Below, one piece after another: positions 26,517 to 38,979 of a DNA stretch of 64,000 nucleotides. Position 1 is the first letter of the stretch; each line of letters begins with the position of its first letter. The notes below the pieces were generated by a model, which saw only the letters and a list, made by a program, of their open reading frames with translations, did no database searches and was not told the DNA's origin. Source of the DNA: Lineus longissimus (Eukaryota > Nemertea > Pilidiophora > Heteronemertea > Lineidae); the NCBI RefSeq assembly GCF_910592395.1, contig NC_088322.1, forward strand, positions 9,049,431 through 9,113,430, read 5' to 3'. The position numbers and the translations under genes are program-made.

Positions 26517-26614
26517 GCCATCCGGAACCACTTCCACCCATCACCCGACATTTATCCCCGGATCCCCTGATTGATCCAACGTCCCAGCCGCGATCATATC
26601 ATACTTTTTCATGA
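26517..26614 (+). CDS. Candidate alternative terminal exon
   Basis: After a good acceptor (CTGACCTTTCCACCCAG), the phase-1 frame runs 31 codons, HPEPLPPITRHLSPDPLIDP and a short Ser-rich tail, to TGA at 26612. Entered from the 6227 cassette (A+GC gives Ser) it would end the protein early, 0.9 kb before the 27555 exon. The peptide is Pro-rich and coding-like, but no AATAAA was seen in the next 200 nt, and the other two frames also run for about 17 codons. Low confidence. Confidence 0.2.
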
Positions 26615-27239
26615 TCGTGTCGCCATTTTGTAGATGTCACGCAGCTACCCGCTAGCTTTCAGTATTGATGTGAGGGATATTGTTATAATTACTGTGTTGA
26701 TCCGTTCGGGGGATAAGGGGATGGCGAGATTATTGCGGGATGGTTGGGGAGTGACAAGAATGGAATATTTGTAGTGCTTTTATATCATACAAAGAATTTG
26801 CTTTCAAAATTAGATAAATCCATTTTCCCTTGAGGAGAAACTATGATCTTAATACCATATGCTAGTAAAAGTTCACTGAAGTTAGTAGAAAAGCCCTTGG
26901 ATACGGAAGGGAAAAACACCAAATTGATAAAAGTTTGTAGCTTGGTTTACCTGAAAATTGGAAACATACGCGCATCTTGCCCGTGAAATAAAGATGGTTT
27001 GAACTGCATACATTAGTTTCAAATCATGCTAAGTCATGCAGTTTTTTTGAAGAACATAATTTGATAGTTTACTCCTGAATTTATCTCGTTTAGTAGGTAA
27101 TCTCTCGAAGTTTATGAGACATTGCCTCAGATAAACAATCGGATCAGATATTAGGGTTGCTTTGTCATTAATATGACTAGACTATATATTCACTCAAAAT
27201 ATTCCCCACAAATACACGTAAGCAATTTAAATAGCTGTT

Positions 27240-27390
27240 TCCTGTAATCATGATCGCCTTCGACAAGAATCGCTCATTTGAGGTGGTCATCAGGTGCTTG
27301 CGACAAGAATCAGTGATCGCAGCAACTCGCGACCAATATCAAGCCCAAGAGATATTTTTGTCGCACCTCATTTGCGCGGCAGTTAAGTCT
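27240..27390. mobile_element. Interspersed repeat family R1, copy C
   Basis: Shorter copy: GGTGGTCATCAGGTG, TTGCGACAAGAATCAG, GATCGCAGCAACTCGCG, AGATATTTTTGTCGCACC. It lies about 165 nt upstream of the coding exon at 27555, in its intron. Confidence 0.5.
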
Positions 27391-27554
27391 CTTACCCCTC
27401 AAACTAACTTGCATTTTTAGACTCTTTAAGAAATATTCATGTTCCTTTTTTCAGAGTTAACTGTGCCGCAATTGGTAATATATGGTTTTATTGACTGGAT
27501 ATTGACTGTAATTGGATAACTTATTAATCTTCCTGGCCGAATTCTCTCTTCCAG

Positions 27555-27738
27555 GGACTGGATCCCTCACCGTCCTAAAACGGAGTAACTCTCGTGCAAA
27601 GCCGGTAACGACAACGTCACGCACACCGAGCGAAGTCAGTATTGATAGTGACCACCAAACCTATGCAAGTGTCGACCTGGGCACGGACAAGTTGCCGGCA
27701 ATTGACACACCGGAGGCGTCACATGTCTGTTCGATCAG
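27555..27738 (+). CDS. Ser/Thr-rich coding exon, probably long N-terminal isoform of the PDE1 gene
   Basis: The intron ends TTCTCTCTTCCAG; the exon starts with bases 2-3 of a codon (phase 1), contains 60 full codons and ends ATCAG before GTAGGA (phase 2). Its base and codon use are GC-richer than the flanks. The peptide is low in hydrophobic residues and rich in Ser/Thr (GTGSLTVLKRSNSRAKP, then SRTPSEVSIDSDHQTYASVD, ending SHVCSI). It looks like a disordered cytosolic segment with possible basophilic kinase sites around KRSNS. I do not recognise it as a known domain. The phase-2 donor is compatible with the PDE1 exon at 54938 (AG+A gives Arg). The phase-1 acceptor fits the 66-nt cassette at 6227 and the candidate first exon at 20335. 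Membership in the same gene is inferred from strand, phase and the absence of any other gene between; the 27-kb intron that implies is long but ordinary for such genomes. Confidence 0.62.
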
Positions 27739-28144
27739 GTAGGATTAAAGTTTCTTAGAATTCTAAAAGATAAAGGGTATGTCCACACCAACTTTTCCTT
27801 CGAGAAACTGTCTTCAATCGACACCTCAATAACTATTTCATCCTAATGCACGACAATAGAGTTCTACATGTAAGCTTGTATATTGCCTTGAGATTCTTGC
27901 TATCAGCTGATTTTACGATGTTTGTTTACTCAGTAGTCTTGCTATCAGCTGATTAAACACAAAAAGATTGCTGCGAAACTTCCCATTTGAGGGGAGCCAG
28001 AGAATTCAATTGATGGTGTCTAGGAGACTGATATATGCTTAGTTAATAGAGAAGTTTGACTCAATGATTAAAATATTGCTTGTACAAGTGCGAAAAGTTC
28101 CTTAAAACTGTCAGATAGCTTAGACACCAAACGGCAACCACATG

Positions 28145-28195
28145 CTACCTGATCTTGCCAACCTGCCTCCTGCCTATAGTCTTCCTTTAAGAGAG
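28145..28195. mobile_element. Solo terminal fragment of the 34.8-kb MITE family
   Basis: CTCCTGCCTATAGTC then TTCCTTTAA matches the right terminus of the element at 34834-35067 in the same orientation. No matching left end was found within 300 nt. Confidence 0.45.
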
Positions 28196-29529
28196 TATCA
28201 CCGTATGCGAATGTCCCCTTTGTTTCCAACGGGCTGTTTCAAGATGCTCCACCAAATGCCTTATTACCTGTACTATGTTGTATTTATCATCAATGATTGT
28301 TGAGTGTTGAAAAGATGTATTTTGCCATTTCAAATCTTGATCATTTGCTGTGTTTATAACATTATCACTGGAAATATGATTTATATGATCAATTTCATAT
28401 TTCAGCCTCTGCAAGATAAGGGAGTGGAAAAAATATCACTATTAATACATAAAATATCCATTTCAATTCTTCATCTCGTTCGACCCATGACCATAACATC
28501 TGGTCCTTCATTCTCCTTCCGCGATCGTATTCAGTGGTTTCACCAATCATCCATGTCTTCGTCCATATTACCTGTTACCAAGGCAACCATTGTTTATGTT
28601 GTGTAACATTTATTTTACATTGTCTTCAGTTGCTCTTTAGGTGGAAAAAGGGAAATTGAGTTCGGATAACTCTGTATGGCAAGGTACTAGAGATCAATTT
28701 GGTGATGTTGCCGCAAATTTTTGCCGCAGTGGCGTGACTAGCAGTTAGCATTGCATTTCACACCAGTTGCGTACAAATTGATGGCGTTGGATTTCTATGG
28801 ATGATTCGGATTCGGAGATCGCGCTCTGTGTGGTGTATTTCCAATGCTTCTTCCACTGCAAACCGCTTAATTGAAAACATCCCTTGTCACAAACAAAATG
28901 TTTGCAATGTTGAATGCCACCAAGGGACGACTATAAGTAGAGATTGACGATATGCTTTGATGCCTTTCATGATACCATAAATCCTGGAAATGGTTGCATC
29001 TATTCATTCATGCAATTTCAATATTTTCATATTTTTGGCAGATTATTAGATTACTTCTGGCTTTTCAATCAAAAAATAAAGTTGCAATTTTTTTTCTTCA
29101 CAATTCAAAGTTATTCGCAAAATCCGCAAGAATTAAGTGCCCGCAGAAATTAATTTATCGGTTGATACATGCAGAAAATTTCAAGAAACGGAAAATGGGA
29201 TTGTGAATCAAAATTTAGTACCAACGCTGAAATTGCATCGCCAATGTCACAGGATTAATCAGTAACTGAGTTGATAAGAAAGTAATTGACATTATGCTCT
29301 TCACGAGCCTCCTACTGAGACAAAGTCTGTGTAAATGAGCTGGGAGGATATTGGTTGAGCCTGGACACCCTATGTACATGTGGATGTAACAAAATACCGA
29401 GGACATTCAAGGAGTTGTTCCGTAGAAATTGATATCAGCGTGTTCATTTGCCGACCGGGCAGTAGAGAAGTCGAACAAGTTGGGTACCGTATGCGTAACC
29501 AGGGTAACTGGCGAAACTCATTCTTAGGG

Positions 29530-30180
29530 GCGAACCAGGTTAATAGAGAGTTGTATGGTCAGTACTGGAGGATGATAAATTATCAGGCATCTGGAGGTCG
29601 ATTTCAGCGGCTGAGGGGCGCCTTTGTACACTCGGCCTAGTTTATATGTAATAGGCCTCATGTAGAAAAGACCTAGAGAACTTGGGAATATTCGGTCTAC
29701 AGGACGAACCGAGTTGATGAGGAATTGTGTATGGTCAGTACAGGAGGATGATCATTATCCAGGCATCTGGAGGTCGATTTCAGTGGCTGAGGGGCGCCTT
29801 TGTACACTCAGCCTAGTTTACATGGGCCTCATGTAGAAAAGACCTAGAGTACTTGGGAAACTTGGGTCTACAGGACGAACTGAGTTAATGAGGAATTGTG
29901 TATGGTCAGTACAGGAGGATGATAACTCATCAGGCATCTGGAGGTCGAGCACACCGGTTCATGGGCCTCATTTACATGTAATAGGCCTGATACGGAAAAG
30001 AGCGGGGTGACCTGAGCAACTTGCTCTGCAGGACAAACCAGGTTGGGGAGGTGTATGGCCAGTATTGGAGGACGATACATTATCAGGCATCTGGAGGTCG
30101 ATAACAGCACATCTCTACACCCGGCTCGTATTGCCTGTAATGGGCCTGTGGAAAAGACACCTCTCAATTTGTGTAAACCT
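29530..30180. repeat. Tandem repeat, four copies of about 153-176 bp
   Basis: The block GGACGAACC...TGTATGGTCAGTA...GAGGATGATA...CAGGCATCTGGAGGTCGA...GGGCCTCATGTAGAAAAGACC recurs with anchors (TATGGTC/TATGGCC) at 29554, 29730, 29901 and 30054, spacings 176, 171 and 153. Copies 2 and 3 are closest; copies 1 and 4 have diverged. Confidence 0.85.
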
Positions 30181-30969
30181 GTCAAAGCAGAAATGCATGA
30201 GAAAGTTATACAAATGTACTTAATGTTACAGACAAGACAGAGAAGAATACTATTGTTTTTCTGCAGGCGGTAATGACCATCATGTGGACTGAAACTCCCT
30301 TAACATTGGCCAACGGCGGAAACACTGGACAATAACTGCTGACAACTGCAGATGGCAGCAACACACTCAGGCCTTAGAAGAAATGCTGAAGAAAATAAGA
30401 ACTATCGAAATTACCTAAGATTCAATAAATCCGCATATGAGTGGGACATTTGATACTGAGGAGCAAAAGAGGAAGAACAAGAAAAATGATATCAGAGCAA
30501 ACCTGTCTCCAATGATTTCGCAACCCACCATAACCAATCTGAGTTAAGCCTATGAGATGGTGTTTGCCTTCGTTGCTATGGGAACGTTGGAGATGTTCTT
30601 GCAGCTTCAGTAGCTGTAGTAACCCTGTAACGCAACCCGATCGGTGACACTTGAACTGAAGAGCTGTAGAGGATATTGCATACAGCTTGTTCTGCTCCGT
30701 TTTTTACAGTTTGATGTTTTCATTTCCTTTTAAGTTGCATCATTACTGCCTCGTAATCGCTGTTTGGCACCTGATGCGATTTTCATTTAGCATATTGCAC
30801 TTGGAGATAAGGCATAAAAATAGTTGGCATTCCCTTTAGAAGTATTCTGTCAGTTCGCTTGCATGTAATCTATCATGCGTCCTGACCAAATAAGTCCAAA
30901 TAAACCGTATCGGGTTTTTTTTCATGGCGTAATGGCGACCTAACACCAGGAAGCACAACGGAGCCAAAG

Positions 30970-31240
30970 TGACGTCAAGTGGATGTCAAGAAACACATCA
31001 GAGCCTAGTTTCTTGTGATGCCTTGTGGACGTCAAGAAATGCCACAGAGACTTGTTGCTGCTGACATATGGTGGATGTCAAGACACTTGTTGCGTGTGAT
31101 GTTTGGTGGATGTCAAGAACGCGCCACAGGGTTGTTGCTTTTGACGTTTTGTTGATGTTAAGAAATGCATCAGCGACTTGTTTTGCTTGTGACGCTTGGT
31201 GGACAACAAGAAGTGTAACACATTTCTTGACACCTGAAGG
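30970..31240. repeat. Tandem repeat, six copies of about 46 bp
   Basis: TGGTGGATGTCAAGAAATGC and CACAGAGACTTGTTGCTTGTGA variants recur with anchors at 30981, 31027, 31073, 31108, 31153 and 31201 (spacings 46, 46, 35, 45, 48). The unit is not a multiple of three, and the open frames over it are by-products. Confidence 0.8.
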
Positions 31241-31511
31241 CAAAAACGATTCTTAAGCAACAAATAGGAGTTTGATCTTGTCGGGAGCCAAAACGTGACG
31301 GCAATGCTGATGGTAGTGGGGTGGGCGGGTATGACCGTACGTGGTACAAATCACTTGGTGTCAGGATGAGGCTACATCAGCGCTATACTTTTTCCATAGC
31401 ATCAGAAAACGAACCACCTTTGGACAACCTCTGTCTGATTTCTCTTGACAATTCACCAGAACCTCATATTACTATATCTCCTGAACCAATCAATTTAGAC
31501 ACCTGGACGAA

Positions 31512-31751
31512 ATGGCCAAATGTTTTAGTGTTCCAAACACGTTGCGTCCAATCCAACTCATCAGATCTCGATCGCCTGTAGACACCTCGCGAATACAGAG
31601 CATGCCAAATTGGCGTCTCGAGACCTCTAAAAAGACTTCGTTGACCGTGGTGAAGAAACGCATGGATAATTTGATTCTGGTGGCCGTGTTGGCTTGTTTG
31701 GTCGTTACGTTCTTTTATGTCTTTGACGTTGATTGCATCTCTATAGGATAG
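31512..31751 (+). CDS. Hypothetical ORF, 79 aa, one predicted membrane span
   Basis: The frame opens with ATG after an in-frame TGA at 31482 and closes at TAG 31749. The peptide has a polar basic N-terminal half (RLETSKKTSLTVVKKR) directly followed by a hydrophobic run (NLILVAVLACLVVTFFYVF, about residues 52-70), the order seen in type II membrane proteins such as Golgi transferases. It stops only nine residues after the span, so a working lumenal domain would need splicing, and no good donor follows. It may be a relic of a processed or broken gene, or chance. No family is recognised. Confidence 0.22.
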   Translation: MAKCFSVPNTLRPIQLIRSRSPVDTSRIQSMPNWRLETSKKTSLTVVKKRMDNLILVAVLACLVVTFFYVFDVDCISIG

Positions 31752-33323
31752 TGCATGCGGTGCTGACAGCCTTGTGCATCATGGTCAAGTTTGCTTAAGA
31801 CTTTTTTGGAGGTAGTTTTTCCATTGTGGTTGTAGAAATAGTGGACACAGTAAGTCCGGTTGTGGTCAGCATTGGCAGTACCGGATACGTGTACCATGCT
31901 AATATTAAGCAACTTTTGAACACAAAGTCTCTGTCTTATCCGTTAACTTTAGAGACATATGTTAGGTTGGCGTGTCTGTTGCCCCCGCCCCTCCGAGGCC
32001 GTACATTGACGGAATGGAACGGAATATGTTGTAACATGATAAAAATCATGCCTAAAAGGTCGCAAAGATGTTTTCCAGTTCAAGGTGGGTAATGACATGT
32101 GTTTCGTCGACTGGAGGCCAGAGATATACGTCTGTATGTTGGCACAAAGTGTTGGTATAAATTCTTAATAACATGATAAATGCATGCCAGTCAGCGCTGT
32201 CCTCTAAACAGTAACTTTACTTATAAGAGGTGTCATTCGATCCGGCGGCATCTCCCGCTACTATACTCCTTCAAATATGGAAACGTTTGGCCACATCACG
32301 TTCCATTATATTCCGACATTCGAAGTGTGAGGTTGTGTGATTTGGTTTTAGCCAATGCTACTTGGTGTGTAGCAATGATTGAGTATAATGAGGAACAGAT
32401 TTTTTAAACGCTAAAGAGATAAATATCCGAAACCTTTGCACGATACCGGTTCGTTCGAAAGTCGTGCAAACATGGGATTATTGCAAAAACTATAGCAATC
32501 TAAGTCAAGCTTTCCGCACAGAATAACGTATAGTTAAGCTTCCCAAAGCATCATGCGTGTTCCTCCTCGGTAAGCTCCGCACGGGAGCCAGTGTCCAAAG
32601 AATTGTCCATTTTGTGCATGCTAGTTTGGCAGAGAGATAAAAAGTTATTCGGTTTTTGCGCAATAGAATGTAGGTGGCCGCAAAATGATAAAATGGCCAT
32701 GTATACTACTCAATCGTGAGACTTGAAGATCGTAGTAAATATAATTAGTTCTGAAATTATTGCTTACACATTTCAATGACTGCGATCCATAATGTTGCGT
32801 AGATGTAGTGATTACAAAATCAAGTGTAAAAATATGTTATAATTTGTGGTACAAAACTCATTGACCAAATGTTTGAAATTGTGATGAATCGCCCTGAATA
32901 TCGACGAATTCTCATATGATTTCTATTACAGGGTCAATACAATACCAGGTTAATCTGGCAATGACCCAAAGACGAAATTGCTCACAGCCACACGTGATTT
33001 CGACATGTCCACGTGGTAATAAGATATGCTTGGCATGAGTAATTAATATAACGCTATTAGTATTAATTGATGAAGGGTGTGTCTGGCTGAGAATTAGGCC
33101 AGGGAAACACTAACCTGGTACTGGCAAACTGATGCTGTCTTGGAATTTCCGCAGGGTGGTATTAAAGGTTAGGATATTAGTTCTGAACATTTTTGGTTTC
33201 TCCCAGAGAAAATCTTTTTTAAGACGTTTTGTTTGAAAAATATTGTTTAAGATATCTCACACCTAATTTTCCTTTTGTATACCAAGAATTTTTAAAACTT
33301 TATAAGACAATGTTCTGTTACTG

Positions 33324-33338
33324 CCCCCCCCCCCCCCC
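33324..33338. repeat. Poly-C tract (15 nt)
   Basis: Uninterrupted C run followed by TCCC. Confidence 0.8.
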
Positions 33339-34833
33339 TCCCAATTCCGGTCCTATACTGTATAAGATAATGGAACGAAACTCAGACACAGTATCCGCAA
33401 AGCCGCAATTTGGAGAAACCCATTTATCTAAATGAGAGCTCATATGGACGTAAAATCATACTGCCTCGACTAAATGGACCAACGGTCATCAAGATCTGGA
33501 TGGTACTGATAGTGGTGTGATACAGCATTAAATGGCCCATAAAACGAAATAGCAGTGTGCTACAGCATTAATGGCCCATAAAGTGAAACAGGCAACTTTA
33601 TAGATGTTTAGGTTTTCAAACTGATGTTGCATCTCTCTCTTTTGCGCTTAAACAAATATGCTATGATTTCTCTCCTGCGCCCAACTTTTTTTCTTTCAAA
33701 GAGTTGCATTATCAGTTAGTAAGCTGAAATATACGAGTCTATGCACTGGTTCAGTTTAGAGGTAGCCTTTCATCTGAGAAGTGATTGACTCAATGTGGTG
33801 GGCCTCCATCCTGCCCCTCGGAGAGGTTGTTGCCAATTCCCCGGGGTGTAGGTAGCCCTAATAAAGACTCGGAGTTGCGGAGTATCAGTACTAACACTAT
33901 CGTATCAGTGACTCAGAGTGAAAGCGGTGATTATTGTTGGTATAGTGTCATACTCAAAATCCGAACAGCGGTTAATACCCGCCACAGACATATTATCGGT
34001 AATCTTGAGCAAGTCCCTTTACTCCAGGTCCCTTGTCTGCTGCTGATGTTAGAGCAAACATAATACACCAGCCAAGTGAGTAACTTGTTTTGTGATGAAT
34101 TCCCCATGGCTGAAGACAAAGTCACTTCGCCAATTGCCGCAACATGCTCGACTGCAGCGGCTTTCAAAAAGTGGTCATAAAGTGTAGGAGGAAATGGAAA
34201 AGAAGAACGATTATAAACTTGTCAAAGCTGCCAATCGTATGTTGTGACAGACAAAAATACTTTATTCCAAAAATGAAAATGTTTGCGTATACAGTAAATC
34301 TATTCGAATGCCTGACAGCTCCCACTACCACCATTATTGCTTATTAATCTTGGTGATTAATCTTGTCGTCCCCATGTAAAACTATGCACTTAAATTTGAA
34401 CCAATTAATGAAAAGAAAGAAGTGTCTGCGTGTTTTCACAGTTGGCCGCACATTGCGAACTGAACTTTTCGATATTAGATGAGAGAAGTGGATTGACCGA
34501 TTGCCGCGTTTATTGACGATCTGTCTGCAATTTGTTACACGGAACATATCGGATAAAAACATGATTTATGGACAGCTTAATGTCATCTACTATAAGCCCA
34601 ATTACCCTAGCTTCGCCGATCTAAGACCCGTTGATTCAACATAACGAAAGCCAAGCCGGCACATGACCTATTCATAATGAACTGATGTGGTCCTGACATT
34701 GGGTATTCAACACGTGACCTATTTGAACTCGTATAGTCCATGTAAACATTGATGGTAATTTGCGCAAAGTAATGATGCACACTTTCATCACCTATACACA
34801 CAATGATCGCATCACCTCTTTGCATTGCTCTTG

Positions 34834-35067
34834 TTTAAAGGGACTCTAAAGGCAGCAGCTATTAGAGTAGACAAAATAAAGCTACTCTAGGTCGCCAATA
34901 GCAGTCTCTCCCATCTCACAGTACGTCAAAACTATTCTCGCTTGTACATGTACCAGGAATATATTTAGTACTGAATCTAACATGACCCAGTGTCCGGCCG
35001 TTACTGTGCATATCACCCAAAGATGGCCAATTTAACCCCCTGCTCCTGCCTATAGTCCCCCTTTAAA
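34834..35067. mobile_element. MITE, 234 bp, with 25-nt terminal inverted repeats
   Basis: The left end reads TTTAAAGGGACTCTAAAGG then CAGCAG; the reverse complement of the right end reads TTTAAAGGGGGACTATAGG then CAGGAG, so the ends match at most positions. There is no coding frame inside; a short AT-rich non-autonomous DNA transposon fits. A solo right end of the same family lies near 28163-28190. Confidence 0.7.
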
Positions 35068-36460
35068 ATAGTTGTCTTTTAATAGCAGACACTCCAGCCA
35101 ATAACTTATACTGAACACCTTATATCACCAATCGTTTGATCCTGACCGAACGTTCGCGAGAAACGAGATCAATACGCTCCAGGTTATGCTAATAAAATCA
35201 TCAATAATACAATTTTGTACCTATTCAGTGCTAGCAGATAAACCAGTGCTTGCGATGACAGTTACCTGCTCATGATGCGGCAACGATATCGCAGAAATAT
35301 TGAGTGTACAGACTGGCGTATGGATGTACCGCTACTTATCATTGACGTTGATATCATGTTTCTGTCTCTTCGGAACACACGCAGGAGAAGAACGTGTTAG
35401 ATCGTAGGATTATCCAAATTCATCTGTTTCTTTTGTGGTGTCCTGATTTTGCGAAAAAAAGTGGATCGGATTGGATCACGGTTTTTGTATACACATGTAA
35501 ATTATGCAGTACCTTCAGGGCTAATTGATATATTTTGTGATGCGTATAGGATTTTTCTGTTTTCGTATTTGTTTTGGTTCAAAAATAGACTGGGATAAAA
35601 GCAGGGTTTATGTAATCACCATGAGGCACAAAACGAACGTATTTTGTGATATTTTTTTTCCTTTTGGGCAAAATGATGGTGCGTTTGTCAATTTTTCTGA
35701 AGATATTATCTGTGTGTAGCATCGGATTGTAGGTTTAAGTGATGAAAATATGGATCATCTCTGTATTAATCCTTAGAAATCACTTTGGAATGTGTTCATC
35801 TCTGTATCAATCTTGGGAAATCCCTTGTGATTAGTTCTTTTAATAATCCACTGTGGTCAAATAGCGTTTTTTTTGCCGTTGATGTGTTGTTTAGCGTTGA
35901 ACTATTTTTTCCTATGGTCATGATCAGCAGTTTGTATAAATTGTCTGGAGTCTATTCTAAAAAGTTTTATCTGTTATTCACTTTACTAAGAGAGAGAAGT
36001 ATTACGATAATAGAAATAATAAAAATAATGTGTGGACATACTTCCGATGAAGAAATGGGGATTGGTCTTCTTACATGTAGCTAATTTCATGAAATACTAA
36101 GAAAGTTCTTCGAAACCAAAAGCTGCTTTCCTTGGAAGAGATACAAAGAAAATTTGGAAGTATGCAAAATGATTTATCAGAGAATAATTACGTTAAAGTG
36201 TAAATTGATTACTAGAATCTAACTAAAGCTTTTTTGTGTGCAAAATGATTTATCAGTGTGAGAGAGTATATATTTGAAAGTGTAGATTATTTACTAGAAT
36301 CTAACAGTAATGGAGCTTTTTTCTGTCTCTTTTTATGGGCTGGGTAACTGTTCACGGTTAGGGAAGTATATAGACCTAGAGTCTATGCAAAAAAGATCCC
36401 GTGGCTTATGCGGGCCATATACCTCCAGCAAAATTCTAATAGGGTGACCACGCCGGGGGT

Positions 36461-36484
36461 GATGACGATGATGATGATGATGAC
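36461..36484. repeat. GAT microsatellite
   Basis: GATGACGATGATGATGATG with a final ATGAC, eight GAT/GAC triplets. Confidence 0.85.
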
Positions 36485-38093
36485 AATTGTCTCTCGTCAT
36501 GGCCACATTGATGCAATTCTTGTGAGTGCCATTGACCTATTACCATTGCAATTACTGCAACATTTTGTGCCAATAGAATTCTAATCAACCAATCATCCGG
36601 CCATTTGTCGACATTATCGTTATCGGCCTTTATGCACAACAGGTAATTAACCAATCGCCATTTAGTTGGAATTATGGCGTATTTGTTTTGACAGGATTGA
36701 CACTAGAAATACAATCATAATCGAGCCGATATCAACAATCGTGTTCTCAATTAGCGCCGACTATTTGCTACGTGTATGTCTTTATTACGTTATGTACATG
36801 TTTAAATTAAACAGTCCATCGTCATCATCTACCAATATTAGTCGGACGCATTACTGCGCGCAAATGACCTCGTGTGGTGCTGCACATGTGCAGACGGTGC
36901 AGTACTGCGCGGAAGTGGATCCCTCGCATATGGCACCCTCGCCTGCATTAGCAGACAACAGTGCTCCGTACTGAGCTAAATCCCCATTCATTTAGAACGA
37001 ACATAAAAATGTCCGATTTTTGTGACCCCTTCCCATGCGTTCACCAACAGGCGAACTAGCTTGGGAAGTGTCTCTCCTCGCCAACCCCTCGAGGCCACTG
37101 TCTGCCTGACTGACAGACACGCCGGGGTCTCCGAGTCGCACTCATAACCCCCTTCCACCCGTGTGCACTGGCAAAATGGTCCTTAACTTTTCAAACACGC
37201 TGTCCCTTACAGCATAGGTAGCCCACTAACTTAACGGCCCCCAATCCCATATTAGATGGTTCAATGGCATATACCATATGGTGGAATGTTTTGTATAGGA
37301 GCGGGAAAAGAACTGTTTGCTACTGTCTGCATGTACCTTGTTCCTCACAACACCTACTGTTGACTATAGTATCCACGCTTGATAGCCCAATAGTCTCATT
37401 ATTGTCGAATGCACCGGTTGCTGTGATGAATAATTAATTTCTCATTTATTTACTATGCTCTCGCGATACCATAGTAAATAAATCCTTGCCACATATTGAC
37501 ATGACGATTAGTTTGAATCCCGAATTCTCTCCAGGTTTTGGCCAAATTACACTAGTTTCATTATTATGGTGAAGCAGGAAATCAAGGCTGGGCGTGGTTG
37601 ACAAACCATAACCCCAGACTTCAAAATGAGGCTTGGTAGGTGCATAGTGCATACACGGTGTAAACAGCAGTCCATTGGTAATGAACGTTTTAGAATAGAG
37701 TATCAATATGTTACGAATACAACACTTCACACGAGATCAAGGTAATTGATACATGTACCTCCAGAGGGAGAGAGAAACAAATGTCTTGCATGCAGCTTCA
37801 AGTTACGTCCGTGCTTCCCGATACGCTGCCCATGCCAATGTACTCCCGATATTTTGCCTAAACAACATAACAGCTGCTGGGAATATGTTGAAAATACTTT
37901 AGACAGCCATTGGATCACCTTCCATGCATTGGCTTCCCGGTGGCATTAAGTAGAAATGCACAGCAAATGGCCGATAACCGCTGTGCCGCCACCTCTGTCA
38001 TCTCTTTCCTGATTGCATTGGCTGAGATGAAGGAATAACAGCACACGGGCGCAGTTTGATGGGGGTTTTATGGCCTAATAAAGATCAATTTTC

Positions 38094-38113
38094 TTGTGTC
38101 TGACCAGACACAA
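38094..38113. other. Perfect 9-bp-arm inverted repeat
   Basis: TTGTGTCTG, a 2-nt AC spacer, CAGACACAA. The outward GTCTG/CAGAC half-sites resemble Smad-type elements, but no function is shown. Confidence 0.45.
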
Positions 38114-38979
38114 AATTGCCATTATGAGGCTTTTTCTGGCAAGCTTGCATTGGTGCGCAATAGATGTCTTGCATTTTCTGGCACCGCTAAACATCCTTGA
38201 TTTGATGATTCTCGGACATTTCTACTTTCACGAGTGTAGCATTGTACTACAAGACTTGCAATTTGGAGAAGTTTCCAATCTTAGCTATGAACTCCCTCTG
38301 GTGATGCAGACATTCTCACTTCAACTGTTGCGCGGTCTCGTGGTATGGATGTCTGACAAACATATTCCATATATCGCTGGCAAGATACCCAATACCAGCA
38401 CTCCTTTCGACGAGGTATCAAACTGTGATACCTTATGGCTTTTGCCTAATGTCCGGGCAGGCGAAATACCCCAAGTGGGAAGCATGGATAGGTCTTTCCG
38501 ACTGAGACGTGAGCAAGAGACACTGTCCTCATCTCAGTTATATCCTAACCAAAGTAGAATGCAGCAAAGCTAATAAGATGAAGCGCGGAAGATCCATGCC
38601 CATCATCGGTTGCAACTAAAAAATCCACAGGCTGCGAAAAAAATTCCAATCACGCAGGCCTGGCAATGAGTGCTGCATAAAAGCTTCATTACCCCCAGTC
38701 CGGCATAGGCTAATTAAGGCAAGCCCTCTGATGGCCAGGCTCTTCAAACCCGCCCGTTATTAATCAATGTCTTTCTGAGCCCCATTGATCGCGCCTTATC
38801 TGGTTCCATCTTGCTGCTCTCAACGCTTGTGAGTTGATGATGTATTGTCCATAGCTGCTCGGCTGAAGGATATGCTTTTTCTCAAAGCTTGGTGTTATTC
38901 CAGCCATTTGCTAACTAATGGTGTGATCATAGATGATATTAACATAAACCATTCAAGTCGGTAGGCCAACTATCAGTAT

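Larger units (their letters stand above)
6293..27554 (+). other. Inferred large intron of the PDE1 gene (long isoform)
   Basis: It begins with a consensus GTAAGT donor and ends with TTCTCTCTTCCAG, both phase 1. About 21 kb, holding R1 copies A-C, MITE-like elements, the 37-bp and 42-bp repeats, two SINEs, the palindrome cluster and the candidate exons at 20335 and 26517. Between these elements I see only unannotated AT-rich sequence. Confidence 0.45.

Noticed and set aside
38094-38573. Longest open frame (159 codons, plus strand)
   Set aside because: No recognisable domain, no splice or start context, and frames of this length are expected about once by chance in 64 kb on two strands.
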